Origin: Membranipora membranacea
Taxonomy: Eukaryota; Bryozoa; Gymnolaemata; Cheilostomatida; Membraniporidae
Assembly: GCA_914767715.1 (NCBI GenBank)
Contig: OU612066.1
Coordinates: forward strand, 35,684,283 to 35,748,282
Reading direction: 5' to 3'
DNA length: 64,000 bases
Shown: positions 47,948-61,000 of the stretch, piece by piece
How positions within the stretch are numbered: the first letter of the stretch is position 1
Layout: each line of letters starts with the position of its first letter
Notes under the pieces: generated by a model
The model's database searches: none
What the model saw: the letters and a program-made list of their open reading frames with translations, nothing else
What the model was told of the DNA's origin: nothing
Translations under genes and position numbers: made by a program

Positions 47948-49056
47948 ACGCCCTCTCCTCTCTAGGATCAATCAGTGTGTTTGTGATTGCAATTGTCTTC
48001 TTCTCAGACATGAGCACACAAATCAGAAGCTTTGTCTTTTTATCAGCTACAAAGGCTGAAAGAGAAAAGAGGCAATGAACTTCTTCTCAATATCTCAATG
48101 TTGTGTGAAGACAAAACACGAGACTATTAGATCTTCTATGATATTGTAACTCACATAATACAGTCAGGAGTTTCGGTGCTCTTGTAAATTATACTGAACA
48201 CTGAAATACCGAAAGTTACACATAATACTGATAGTTACAGAGTACAGCTGCTGGTCAGCTACGTACATTACACTAAATTAATAATGGTTTTTGCATTCCC
48301 ACCATTTGAGTCCTCAAACCAACATCTGAATACAGGTCCTTTCAAATGTCACAATTTAATTGATGCTACGGATCTTGCCTCTATCAGGTTGAAAAATCAA
48401 ACATCTAGTGATGGGGTCAGTCACGGAAATATGTCAGTTACAATAACTCCTGTACCCAGATTTTTGGTTGATTACATTTTGCACTCAAGTACACATTGTT
48501 ATTTTTGTGGATGTTTTTATTCTAAGATAATCCGTCAGGTACATAGTGTTGGCGCTTGGTTTTTGATGGCGGTACATTTTGATTCAGATTAACAGACAAT
48601 GTTATACCTGAGATTAGAGGGGTACGCTGCAAGCCTGAATAGCTGTGTCCAAGTTCCTATAGCTGAAGCCTTTAGGGTCAAAAATAGCACGCCCCACCCA
48701 ACCTATTGACGTTTTTACGCATTCTCATGAATATTGACAGACTGGTATTGTGTTTTCCTTGTACGCTGTATGGATTGAAAATAAAACCTATTCAATATGA
48801 TTACAATAGCTTTGTATTGTGTTAGCCAGTTGGTTTTAAGCAATGAGATATTGTATAGCGCCAATCTGAATGGCAAACACACTTGTGTAAAGGGAAAGTA
48901 ATATTGGGTGTTGGCTCAGTGAATGTTGATGCGTGTTGAGTCAGTCTGATAGATACTGGACTGTATTTATCCTAGTAGTGGACATCACACACACGCACAC
49001 ATACTAACCTCTGATCAGGCTAACCCTACACTCCACTACTGACACTGCCGTAATCG
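47948..49056 (+). other. 3' UTR of the small basic protein and 5' flank of the PAN/TPR gene
   Basis: AATAAA at 48780-48785 is a plausible poly(A) signal about 830 nt past the stop. The rest, to 49056, would be the promoter and 5' UTR of the next gene. A 102-aa frame at 48284-48592 inside the presumed UTR has no domain and was not called. Confidence 0.5.
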
Positions 49057-52000
49057 ATGGCTGCCAGGACTTTATTATTATATCTTACCTGTGGATTACT
49101 CGTCGCTGTCGCCCTGAGTCAATCATGTAATGATGCTAAGCTAGCTGACTACGCTAAGGATTTTCCCTCTGGATCTATGAACCGATGGTTATATGAGAAT
49201 GTGGCTCCCGGCGCTGAGTGTCTAGCGAGTATAAACGTGGATCTCACCGATGGTAAGTTTGTTTGTTTGATTGACGCTGATAGCAGCTTTACATGCAATG
49301 ATCGGTAACATCATAATTATGCTTGAGCTGCTGAATTATTTTTGTATGTAGGATTGGGAAGAGAGGAGGGTGGGGGAGGGGGGTTGGCTGATGGAGAACA
49401 ACAAGATATAAGTATAACCATTGGTCTGTCAGCAGATATGATATATCATATTTAAACTGGTCAGCGGATGCACTGTTGTTATAGAATGTAGATTACACTG
49501 CTCTGAGAGCATGACAGAACGATCAGGTGGTATAGAGATATTGTCTTGCTGCTCTGCCTCAGTATTTCAGAGCACAATTTTATAGGACAAGTAAGCGCAC
49601 ATTGGCACAGGAGAACATTGTGTATAAATGTTAGCAGCAGCAATATCAAGCCATTATTAATACTCAAAAGCTAATTGTAACTTTTGTTCATGCAAGATAC
49701 AGCCATGCCATCTTTTCACCACATAGCATTGCATAGATTTTCTGGCGGAATTTAACCTTGGTGGAGAATGCCTTGCATGCCTGTTAACTCCCTACTTTGG
49801 CTAATTTTATTTCAAGCTCACTCCTTTTAATGGCTCTTTGAATTTTCACAAACAAAAGCCGGTTGTTGTTATTCAAGTTTGGAGTTTCTCAATAGTATTG
49901 TTGTATTGGTGCAATCAAATTCTTCAAGCTCTAGTGCAGTAGTTTTCACCTGCCTATATGTAGATCTCAATGGAGTCGAGTGAGCAATTTATGTGTACAA
50001 AAGTGCTTGAACTTAGAGTGAGTCTCAACAATTTAAAATGCCAGTTTCCATGAAAAAGAAAATTCAGATTTGAAACTTGTTTCTAAGCTGTACTATCATA
50101 ATTCATAGGTCGGAATTGAATTGGTTTTTTGACCCTGAATTGTTGGAATGACTTTCTATTATTGTTAAGAAGTTTGAGGATGGGAGGTAATTAAGATTGG
50201 GGTACAAGACAGCCCACAATCATCTTTTGTCACATTATTAAAAACTTGTGATCAAGGAAATCAAAATTTTGATGAGCGATAGTCAAATAAACCTATAGAG
50301 ATTTATGCACAGATAAGGTCCAAACGAATGGTCCTCAGATGCCGCGTCTGCCTTAGAACCACATGGGGGAAAAGTAACTGACACTTGTTGTGACAACGAT
50401 CCCATTTCCTGCCTCGATCGACATGTGAGTTGGCCTTTTTCTGGAGTGCTGTTTCAATGAGCGTAATGCGAGGATGTGGCAGCAGCTGGCTCGATACAGT
50501 CTAGTTTATTCTACACGGTAGCGCCTCATTTATCACTGCAAGCCGGATTTGCAAGCTCTAAATGAACAGCATGCATTTTATTATTTATAGGCAACCAGTT
50601 CATTTAGCTATTGATCCTCTTCCACATGATTTACTTTCAATCAAAACCAGCTACAAGCTATACAAAAGTAGCAAGGTGCAGCGCATGATTTTCTTTTGTG
50701 CTCTGACCAAGTTTGTAGGTCCTAATCGTATTCATTCTTTAAAAAAATGGGAGACAATGGTTAATCGATCTAATCCTTTGGGTGCAGTATTAGGGAGTTT
50801 TTACTGCTTCCAGGAAAGCACTGAGAAGATGTCACTGACCCTCAATACGATGTATCATTTTCCATGCACGTAATTGCACATTCTAACCTTTGAACCCAAA
50901 ACATAGTTGACCTAGTAGGGTTATCTTGCCAGCCCTGGTAAAGGCATCTTGTGACAAGACATGACAGATATTACCAGTAGCATCTTAGCGTTCCCTTGTG
51001 TTCAAGAACTTCTCTTCACATTGCATTCCTCTCAGATCAGACTGATAGAAGTCTACAGAATTTGTTGTAATTCTCTGACACTGTTTCTTGTTTTGTAGAG
51101 GAAAAATGTAACGAGTTTCTTTCTAACCAACCGGATAGTGAGTGGGTGCAGGTGAGTAAATAATAATTTGAGCAAGGCTGAGGATGCCTCATTTTTATGC
51201 TGATATGCCTTTGGTATACTCATTATAAAACAAGCTTTTGTGTGTCACTTTTTCTCAGCAAGACATCGCTCAAGACACTTTGGGGAGGTAAAACTTATCA
51301 CTTATTCATATACTCTCACATAAACTCCTGTAAGATTGATTCTATGCAGCTCAGCTTGACTTGTCGTTTGAAGTATCTTCGAATTGCGCCACAACAGTTT
51401 TCGATCTTATTAAACAGTGTACTTAGCTTTTTGTTACTGTCACTTTTTAGTATGATGGACAGTACCTCGATGGAGCGGATGACATCATCTTAACACGAGG
51501 AAACTATGGAGAATTTCTTGGAGGATTAGCTAATTTCCCTCTGTATGTATGAGTTTTCTAATCTTTCCAGCCTTTCCATGCCAGGAAACATGGCCTAGAA
51601 TTAACACGGCCAAGTACAATATCGTAAATAAGGAGATCTATCATCTTAAAAAATGAAACCTGCTTGCTCAAAAAATTCAGGTTTACAGGCTGCATAAACC
51701 TTAAAAAAAATCCGAATAGGTACAGTAATATGTCAGTATGTGTCAGTATGTGTCAGTATGTGACAGTTTATGTCAAGCTTTGCTTCAGAAGCTGCAAACA
51801 TACAGCACTGCTTGAAATTTATTGCTTTCAACAAGCCATCCTTCATGACGCAGTGATGGAGAAGGCTTTCTGTGAGATTATAAATATCATGTCTAGCTAA
51901 TTCATCCTTGTCATGATTTACAGAGAAGCTTGTATTGATGCATGTCGAGTTAGGACGGAATGTAAGTCTATAGATTGGAGTTATGGATATGATAAGTGTA

Positions 52001-55000
52001 AGATTCAATATAGTCACGGTGAGCCTATTGATGGGCCCGACTGGGTCTCATACCTCGAAAAACCAACATGCCCAGACTCGCAGTCCCCATATAGTAAGTG
52101 GCAATCAAAAAATTTCTCTGGATTTATATTAAAAGATTTCTTTCGCTGTTTCTAACTGCACAATGTAAATTATTATTGGGTTCCTGATATCATCATAGAA
52201 ATATTTATAAATAACATTACCTTGTGTGCTAAACCTCAATTATGTGAAAATGCTTACATTGCTGGGTACCAATTTTTTTCTTGTTCATACTAGAAACATG
52301 ATATTTGATCTTGTACAGCCTGGCTTTTAATTTCATGTCAGCCATAGGACTTTCCTTCCTTCCTTCCTTCCATTTTCAGCATATACCCTCAGCAATGAAC
52401 TAAGCGTTTAGTTCATTGCTTGTAGGTAAACCATGTTGTTTTTTCAGGGAAACTGGCATAGTCTACCAGTCAATGCAGAGACCCTTCCCACACTCAACTA
52501 GTCAGTTAATAATAAAACCTGATTCTTAATTACAGAAAATAGCTCAATGAGTTTCTTCAGGTTAGCTATGAAGCTAGCTGCTTCAGGAAGATATGATATG
52601 GCCCTGGAACATATGAATAAAGCACTGCAGGCAAACCGATGGAATAAGCTCTACTACTGGGGATCCGCTGTCCTGACCCTACTGGTAAGTCTTCGTCACC
52701 ATGTTTGGTGGGAGTTACGGATGAGAATCATTCAGCATTAGCAGATAGACCTAGTACCTAGGAAAATCTACTTGCACTGGTGGTGAAACTTTTGATTGCA
52801 ATCTTGATGCCAGCAACAATTTCGTTTTTGTGATTCTGATCATACATGCTCTGTTTTCTTTCTGTTCAGGCTGATGGTTTCAGCGCCCAGTCAGTTAGCG
52901 ATGCTCGAGCTGTTATCAATAGAATCGGATCAGCGGAGTACCCAGCCACTCCAGAAGTAGTGACAGACTACCTGAGTGACCTCAACGCAGCTCTGAGCTC
53001 TCCTAATGTAGCTCTGTCTCTCGCTCAGGCGTATGAGGTAAGTTACTCTCCTATTATATCCAGTTATACAGTTTGCTAAAAAGTGTAAATAGAGTCACTG
53101 GTATAAGACTCCAAAGCTGCCACCGAGGCTGCCCTCGAACATAACGTGAAGTTTGATGATATGAATGATATGGTTGGTGCTTGCACTTTACTCTAGTTAG
53201 CGTAGATTGGTAAACCGTCTTCTCTCTGAGTTGGCCAAGCAAACTTCCATTTTGAATCACCTTCCAAATCTGGTGAATAAGCGGACCATCAAATCTTTTT
53301 GACGCGAACGCCTTATCTAAGCTGCCAAATCAGAAAACATATAACATAATATCGCGGTGCACATTGCATGGATTTGACTGACATATGACTTATTAGCTTT
53401 GCATATCTAGAAGGATCATCCTGATTCCTTTGAAAAGTTCTTTGGCATTTCATCATTGAGGCACCTGAGATTCTATAGCCTGACATGCTTTATCCGCATA
53501 CAGGGGTAAAGATCGTCTGTCGATCACTTGACTACTTCTCAAAATGCATTTTATGACAGTTGTGTAAGCAATACCTGTGTACATGAACTGGGAAAATATA
53601 CACGTTACATAATATTAAGTCTCCGTAGAAGCAGATTGATATTTTGCCGCTCTCGCAATTTGAAGGTTCATGTATTACTTTCTTCAATAACATTTTTATT
53701 AATACCATAAATCTACTGCAAGCTTCTGCCATGCTGACCAGTGTTGTATTGATTTAGTTTAATTTCTCTGTCAGTTGGCCTGCACTATGTTGGTTTGTTG
53801 ATACAAGGCTTTAGTTCAAGGATTTCAAAAGCACTCTCACTCCCAAAAAATCAATTGGTTTAAAATTCTAAACTTGAGTGAATGACATTGATTCACCTCA
53901 TCCTCAGCGCCAGTATTTGGCCATATCATGACACACTCTGGTCCCTATGGGAGTTCAATGTCTGAGGAATCATTCGTTGTTTATTTATTGACACCCAATT
54001 CCAACAATATGAATCATTAATAGGGAAAGTCTCTTGTTTTCTAATGTTGGGCGTGTCTGTATATGCTGTAAATTCCATGGTATCGCCTTTTCTTTAGACA
54101 TGACTATTTAGTATCTTAGCTGTATAGAGGTGTTTGTCACCTCATTGTCACCTCATTGTCAGATGCTGCACAGTTCTAATGATGATATTTATGCTATATT
54201 ATTATCATATTAGGTATAAAACTGTCTATAAACCACATATGAGATTTTAATAAATCTATGTCATGCTTTGCAATAAAAAAGAGTGACCTCACTGCCTCAA
54301 TGGCTGCTTCACTGATAAATCACTGGTAGCGAAGATACTAAATACGAGGCTTGTAGCATCTTTTTGTATTCATCCTGGTCTCACCTAATGAGGAAGCTAT
54401 ATCCATGAAATTCCAGTGATCAAGTTTGTGATGAAATCGATACTTGGATGCACAAAAAGAAAAGCTCTCAAGTTTTGTTTGAGTCTCTTCAAAATCAATT
54501 TGTGTACTTTTCATCCAATAGTAATGGGTGTGTGCCGCAGCTGGTAGTCAATGTGGAGTTTTTTTGTCTTATGAGCCTTCTACACAGTCACAGTATAATA
54601 TACCATGCTCCTTGGCATCTTTAGCCACCTCCTTTGGAGGAAAGATTAATATCTGACAACTTCTGGATCACTATTAAACTAAATTGAACTCTGTTATTAA
54701 CTCTGATGGAATGGGTTATGAAAATGATCGGACTTATTACTATAGTTAAACCATTTTCCATACTAGTCATGATATTACCTCAGCCTAGCTGCAAGTACAG
54801 TGTTAGCATGTCCTATATGACTGTAGCATATTAATGCTGCCAAACCTATCCTGTAAGTTTTAATCCCATTTTCAACTATTTGAGTAAATACTGCGAATGA
54901 AAAGCCGCCATTTAGGCTGTATTATGATTTTCAAACTAAAACAACATTATTTTGCAAGTAATTTAAATGACTCCCTCATGCACATTGTATTCAACGCCGG

Positions 55001-58000
55001 ATTCCTCAAAACTGGTTTAAAGTCTGTGAAAGGCACAATGGAATTATTTTTTGCTAGATAAACTCAGTAGTTCCGATGCCTACATCACTGTTATGACCTA
55101 ACACATCATATTGTTCCGATAATCTAAGTGACTTTGTAGGCTCAAAATTCTTTGAAATTCTGGAAATCTCAGTATATGTAAAAATATGCTAAATAAATCA
55201 GCTCTGCAACTTGGGGGTTTAGCTCAAAAATTCATCTTAGCATTTTATTAGCAAATGTGACCTCATTTGTTTTACTATTTGCTCTGTATTATACAGTTGA
55301 TTGTACAGCTCATCACAGGGATGTTTGTCTTTTATTTATTTTGGAATGTGTAATTTGAGTTATGTACACATGACAGCCTTTAGATCTAAAAATAAAGGTA
55401 GTTGACTGTCTGTTGTAAGCTGTTTTAGCAGAGTAATGATAATCCTATCGGAAAAGAAAGAACCGATCATTACTAACTGGGTGGGGCTGTTGGTTAACAA
55501 GGATGTATGATTCATAACAGGGCTTCAGAGTTATATAAGGCAGCACAGTCCCATGTATCACATAGGGGGACTAAATCCGACTATGATATATTTTAACATG
55601 CAAATATGAGTGATTCAAAATTTGAAAAGGTAGTTCAACTGCCAAATAAAAAAAGTGGTGCATATGAGTGCTAAAACTGGGCTGCCTATGCAAATAGTCT
55701 TCTTGCTGATGGCACATTTCAAGTTTTTGCTAGTGTTGCCAAGATTTCATGATTTGAAACTTTTTTATTTTGATTGCAGGGACGTTTTGATGATGACCAG
55801 GATAACTTACTGGCAGGGAATATTGCTGCCATAGCATATCTATACTCAGGAAATGATAATAAATTCAAATCTATACTCGAAGCTGTTCTTAATAAGGATG
55901 CTGATAACATGATGGTAAGACTTCATCAGTTCTTGCCTTCTCCTGGCATTGCCTGATGCCTGGCTTCTTAGTTGAAACATTCACCTGTGCAGTTCCGATT
56001 GGCAATCCTACTTTGAAGAGGATCTGAATAGCATGCAACAGTCAAGCAAGTACTTGCCAGTGGTAACAAATACCATTTAACATAGAATAGTGGTGCTGCT
56101 GTGGTGATATCCCAGTGTCGGAGATGGTAACCTTTTGTCTCGAAAATTAGCATCCTAGCATCATACAAGACATCTTTGGTGCTCAAGTAATTTTATTAAC
56201 GTTCTGTATTTTCCACCTTTAGGCCGTTAACCTGTACATCTCACAGTTTGGTCAGGATTACGAGTCTTTGAATGCTTTGGATGAAGCATCTAAAAATAGA
56301 CTCAAGCTGGCTCTCACCTCCGCCATCACCAACGATCCTAATAACCCAGTTATTCTGATGAAAGCCGCTGCAGCATTATTCTTTATGCAAGAGTAAGTCA
56401 AAGTTTCTCTTATGGTGCTGAGATGATGAAGACTTGGTGCCTATTAAACTGAGGCTCCAAAAATTTGAACATCAGAGGATTGTGTTACATTTACCTCTTA
56501 TAAAAAATAGTAGTGACTTCTGTACACAACATTTGACAATGACGAGCATTTGCCCCCGGACAGTTTTTCTCTCTCTCTCATCCTGTATACCATCTGGAGT
56601 TTTCTCTCCCTGTAACATGCTCTATTATCACCCCACTGGAGTAGCCTTATCTCAAAGGCTCATTTTTTGTTTTGTGAAAAGCTAATCTAAGGTAATCTAC
56701 TGCATGATCTATGATGTTATGTTTTATGACTTTGTTACCATGACAATTGTCTCTCTTCAGATTTGCTGACATCCCTTCGCTGACAGAGAATGCTGTCGGC
56801 ACAATAGACGCAGCTTACACTAACGGACTTATATCAGACGTGGATAGCATTGTGTACACAGCTACCTTATATGCCTATTGTCATCTTGCTAGTCTATATG
56901 TGCGTATGATACAGCTTCTTTACCCTGCATGCCACCCCCCCCCCCCACCCCCATCATCACAGCCCCTTGAGAAGCTGGCACAGGCTAAGAAACCAAAGCT
57001 TCCTCAAAACATACGCTCTAGATTTTTCAGTATTATTTGCTTGTATTCAACTCCTATGTTCAAAACAGTACACCAGGTTAACATGTCTAGACCAGCCTTG
57101 TTATATTGGCGGGGGGGGGGGGGACTCAAAATCAATAAAACTTTCCGAAAAAATCAGGCACTATTTGTTAGCGAGGATTATAACGACTGTTATTCAGGTC
57201 GGTTTCATTTGAAGTTTGAAAACCAAGACAAATTGTAGGATAAATTCTTTCAATGTAAACCCTGCCATGATTGGTTGATATTTGAGTTGTAAACTGATCT
57301 GTAGAGTAAATGAATGATTGTGTACTCAAATGGCTAATGACCGTCTAGTTAACAAATGAGTATAGCTGTGCTCGAGTCTCACGAGCCACTCATATGGCAA
57401 TGTATTGGCAGCTGATACTGAGAATAATACTCTCGCTGCTATATGAGTGCCCTGGGGTTTATACCGCTCAGTGCTCACGTGTGTCCTGTTATATTAAACT
57501 CTGTCAAGATCATAGACCATAGTAATATGTAATATGTAACCTGTATTATTAAACCTTATTATACCTGTGTAAGACGCACCGCTGCAGCCTTGGTAGATGA
57601 AGTTTAAGGCTGATCCTCCTCCCTGGGTAGTTCCCATCACTTTATGCCTTTAGAAAATTAGTCATATCAACTACATTCTATCTTCTATTTTAAATTCAGT
57701 GCGCACTAGGCCCTTATTGCTCTATATCAGCAGAATGTATCTGTCTTATTTTCTACACTGCTACGCTTTTATTCCACTTAAATAAGATATCATATAAAAA
57801 ATTGAGTCTATCGAACATTAATTCCATAACAACTACAAGAAAAATTCAGCCTCCTTCCTTTTCAGTGTGTAATTTGGTTTAAGAAAACTCTTTGACTGAC
57901 AGAGCCCTGTTACTGTTTACAGAGATATGACAAAGCCCAGGCAGATAGGATTGAGGTGGCAGTGGAGACCTTATCTAAGTCCAGTGAACTTGACCTTGAC

Positions 58001-61000
58001 TCCCAAGCGGCGTTTGCCCTTCTTAGATACAGAATGCTGACAAACAGATACTCTCAGTTTGCATTTGAAGAGTCACCTGCTTATGTAAGTGATAGTTCTA
58101 GTGCTACAACCAGCCTCCCTCCCTGCTATAACAAAGAGACCTCATTTATCACTAAGTTGGAGTTGTGTACTAATTGAAAATCAGAGCACAACTCCTAACT
58201 AAGTGGGAGGCTTAGTCATTGATGAAAAATATGGTAAACCATTAATTAGCCTCATTCTCTTTCCAAGTAAAAGTCAGCAATGATGCTGATGATACAAATA
58301 GTGATTAAATGTCAATATTTTACTCTACAGTTCAGCTAATTCCATAGATGACTGCTGTTAGTAGATTATATCGTATTTTATAATACACTAACATGTGTTT
58401 TATAATCAAATTTAATTTCTTAGCTCGGAGATTATTTGCAGGTAGGTAACAAACATTTGGTAATCTTAAAACACTCACAGTAGAAATTGTCCCATCAAGG
58501 TTGCCCTAAACACATTCGGCAAGCTGTTTGTCATCATTCCGTAAATTCAACGTATTAGAGAGTTGCATGCTGTAGCCAATAATCACTTCAAGTAGCGAGT
58601 TCTGTTGGTTGTCACATTTCACACTGGCTGCATGAACACAAATGCAAAAAACATGAGATAAGACCAACGTCGCTATTACATGAATATGATATAAGGGTCT
58701 TTTTAAAATTGCAACACCTCGATTTTGTTACCTAAAATTTAGGCCAGTAACAGAGCACTGGAATGCAGCACAGGTTGGCAACACTGGGGTCCCAACACTG
58801 GGGTCTCAACACTGGGGTCTCAACACTGGGGTCTCAACACTGGGGTTCAATACTGGGATTCAACACTGACCATGAAGTTTTCATTGCAAAAATCCGGAAA
58901 GGAAAAATATTATAGCAACAAGACAGGCCATGACGTGTACGCAATAAATCACGAGCAAGTTTTGAATACTGGTCATAGGATACATTAACCATGTTTTCTG
59001 TGATAAAGAGCTATACACACTGTTTGTCCTCGGCTAGTTTCTGAGAAAATAACAAACACAATACATTATAACAACTTATACAATTTTTTTATATCTTTGT
59101 GGTTTTTATTGCTTTTTCAATCATGAAACATTTGCCATAGATGAGCTGCTTTTTGTTTGACCTAGCCCAAGTTCTAATTGCTGGGAAGACATCGATTGGA
59201 AGGCCTGTGTGCCTCATACAATACAGTTAAATCCACACAAGCAAACACTGATTGGTTATTTGTCACTTGTTTAACCTTCAAAACCAATGAAATTGGGTGT
59301 GTCGACAAATTGAACCAAATTGTCCAAGATACGGCAGGGTCCGCAATCTAAACTTTTGGTTGATTATGATTATGTCTCCTCTTACTCATTATTAGCTGGA
59401 GACAGTTCCTTTGGTTGATATCGGTACAATCATTCAGGTGGTTGACAACAATAATGGTCAGTATGCTGTGGGCAAACTCTCACAATACATGTACAGGCAA
59501 GCTCTAGTCACTCAGCAGCTGCGTAACGGCACAGACACATATTACGCTGATGTAAGTGGAGATAACTCCTATATTTGTGCTAATGATATGTAAGCGCCAT
59601 AAACATATAAATACTTATTTATATTTATTTATATGTTTATAAACAGCGCTGAACCATCCTTGCCTTTCTCATGTCATCATTGCAGTTGAGATGTATATAG
59701 TTTAGTATAGGATAGTAACAGTATCAACCAACATGGGCAGTCAGGGTTTTCAGTTTTATGTCGGTAGGATTAATTTTCTGTCTCTAAGTTACACTGCTGA
59801 GCTACCCATACCTTATGCTTCTAACGACGTTCAGTGATTAGCATCATACCAGAGATAACAAATTTGGTACCATTGCCACAGTTAACAATTGTTGGTTTAT
59901 ATTTCAGTTGGTGCAGCAATGGGAGATTTTGAGAAACAAATCGGTCATCAAAAGTAATCCTATCTTTGAGAGGACCGTAAACTACAATCTACAACTCCTA
60001 CACACTGAGAAAGCTTTGTAAGTTCATGCTACTCAAATATCAAGGTCTGAGGTGGCAATTAACTGTATCATACCATTGATAATGAAGAGACTGCTTATAA
60101 TCACTGACTGCAACTTTTCATTGTGTATTTTTAAATAATAGGATGGAGGGAAATAAGTGGAGTGATATATTTGGAGAGAACGGATTTTTGAATCTGGCCG
60201 CTCAGTTGGTTGCTGAGATTACAGATGCACAGTATATAGTCATGCCTTTAGATCAGATCATAGCATACGCTGCTATCAAACTCTCACAGGTAAGAATTAT
60301 CATGATATTATCACCTGCATACAACCAAGACATGACTGTGAGATGTTCTGACATTTTTAATAAATGCTCTCTGTTTTTTTTATACTGTTGATTGGCAATT
60401 ATATAGAAGTCTTTCCGTCATAGTGCGAAAATCTTTGGTCCACGATAAAATGTTGAGTTTATTCAGATATATTTTACCAATCAATCAAGTAGGGGTATGA
60501 GAGATATGGATTGGGACAAAATTAAATGTGTTGTGTGGTATTTTAGGAGGTTCCAGCACCTCTGGGACGAGTCAGCCAAGGTACAAACCTTCCAGCCGAT
60601 CTGACTCGAGCTCTCTATGGCCTTCAGTTATCCTGGCCCAGGTACACTCCGTCCAGACTGAACACTGAAGCGTTCCTACAGCTCGCCCTGAATGATGTGG
60701 CCGGAGCTCAGGCTACCCTGGACATAGCAGCACAGAAAATGGTCTCAGCCAGCATACCATGGTTAGTAGAAGTATTAGTTATTAGTATAAGTATTGGTAT
60801 TGGTATAAGTATTTGTATTAGTATGGTTAGTAATACCATTTATTCTAATCTCAAAAGAAACAGTATTACCTTCCACTGTCAAATCACCAGGTCTGCCTGT
60901 GCACAAAGAAAATTGCTGCACTTTGGATTTTATTAAGAAAGGTTATAGCATGTAATAATCTTTGCTTTATTTCTGCAGGTTACAGCTAGCACTGGATAGA

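Noticed and set aside
48284-48592. 102-aa frame downstream of the small basic protein
   Set aside because: Sits within the presumed 3' UTR, upstream of the poly(A) signal at 48780, with no domain.
50562-50873. 103-aa frame in intron 1 of the PAN/TPR gene
   Set aside because: The phase-1 junction between 49252 and 51099 already reads through in frame, and this frame has no splice partners.
56900-57238. Exon readthrough encoding a Pro run and Lys-rich tail
   Set aside because: The open frame past the gtgcgt donor depends on C- and G-homopolymers; splicing at 56900 restores the helical repeat in phase at 57923.
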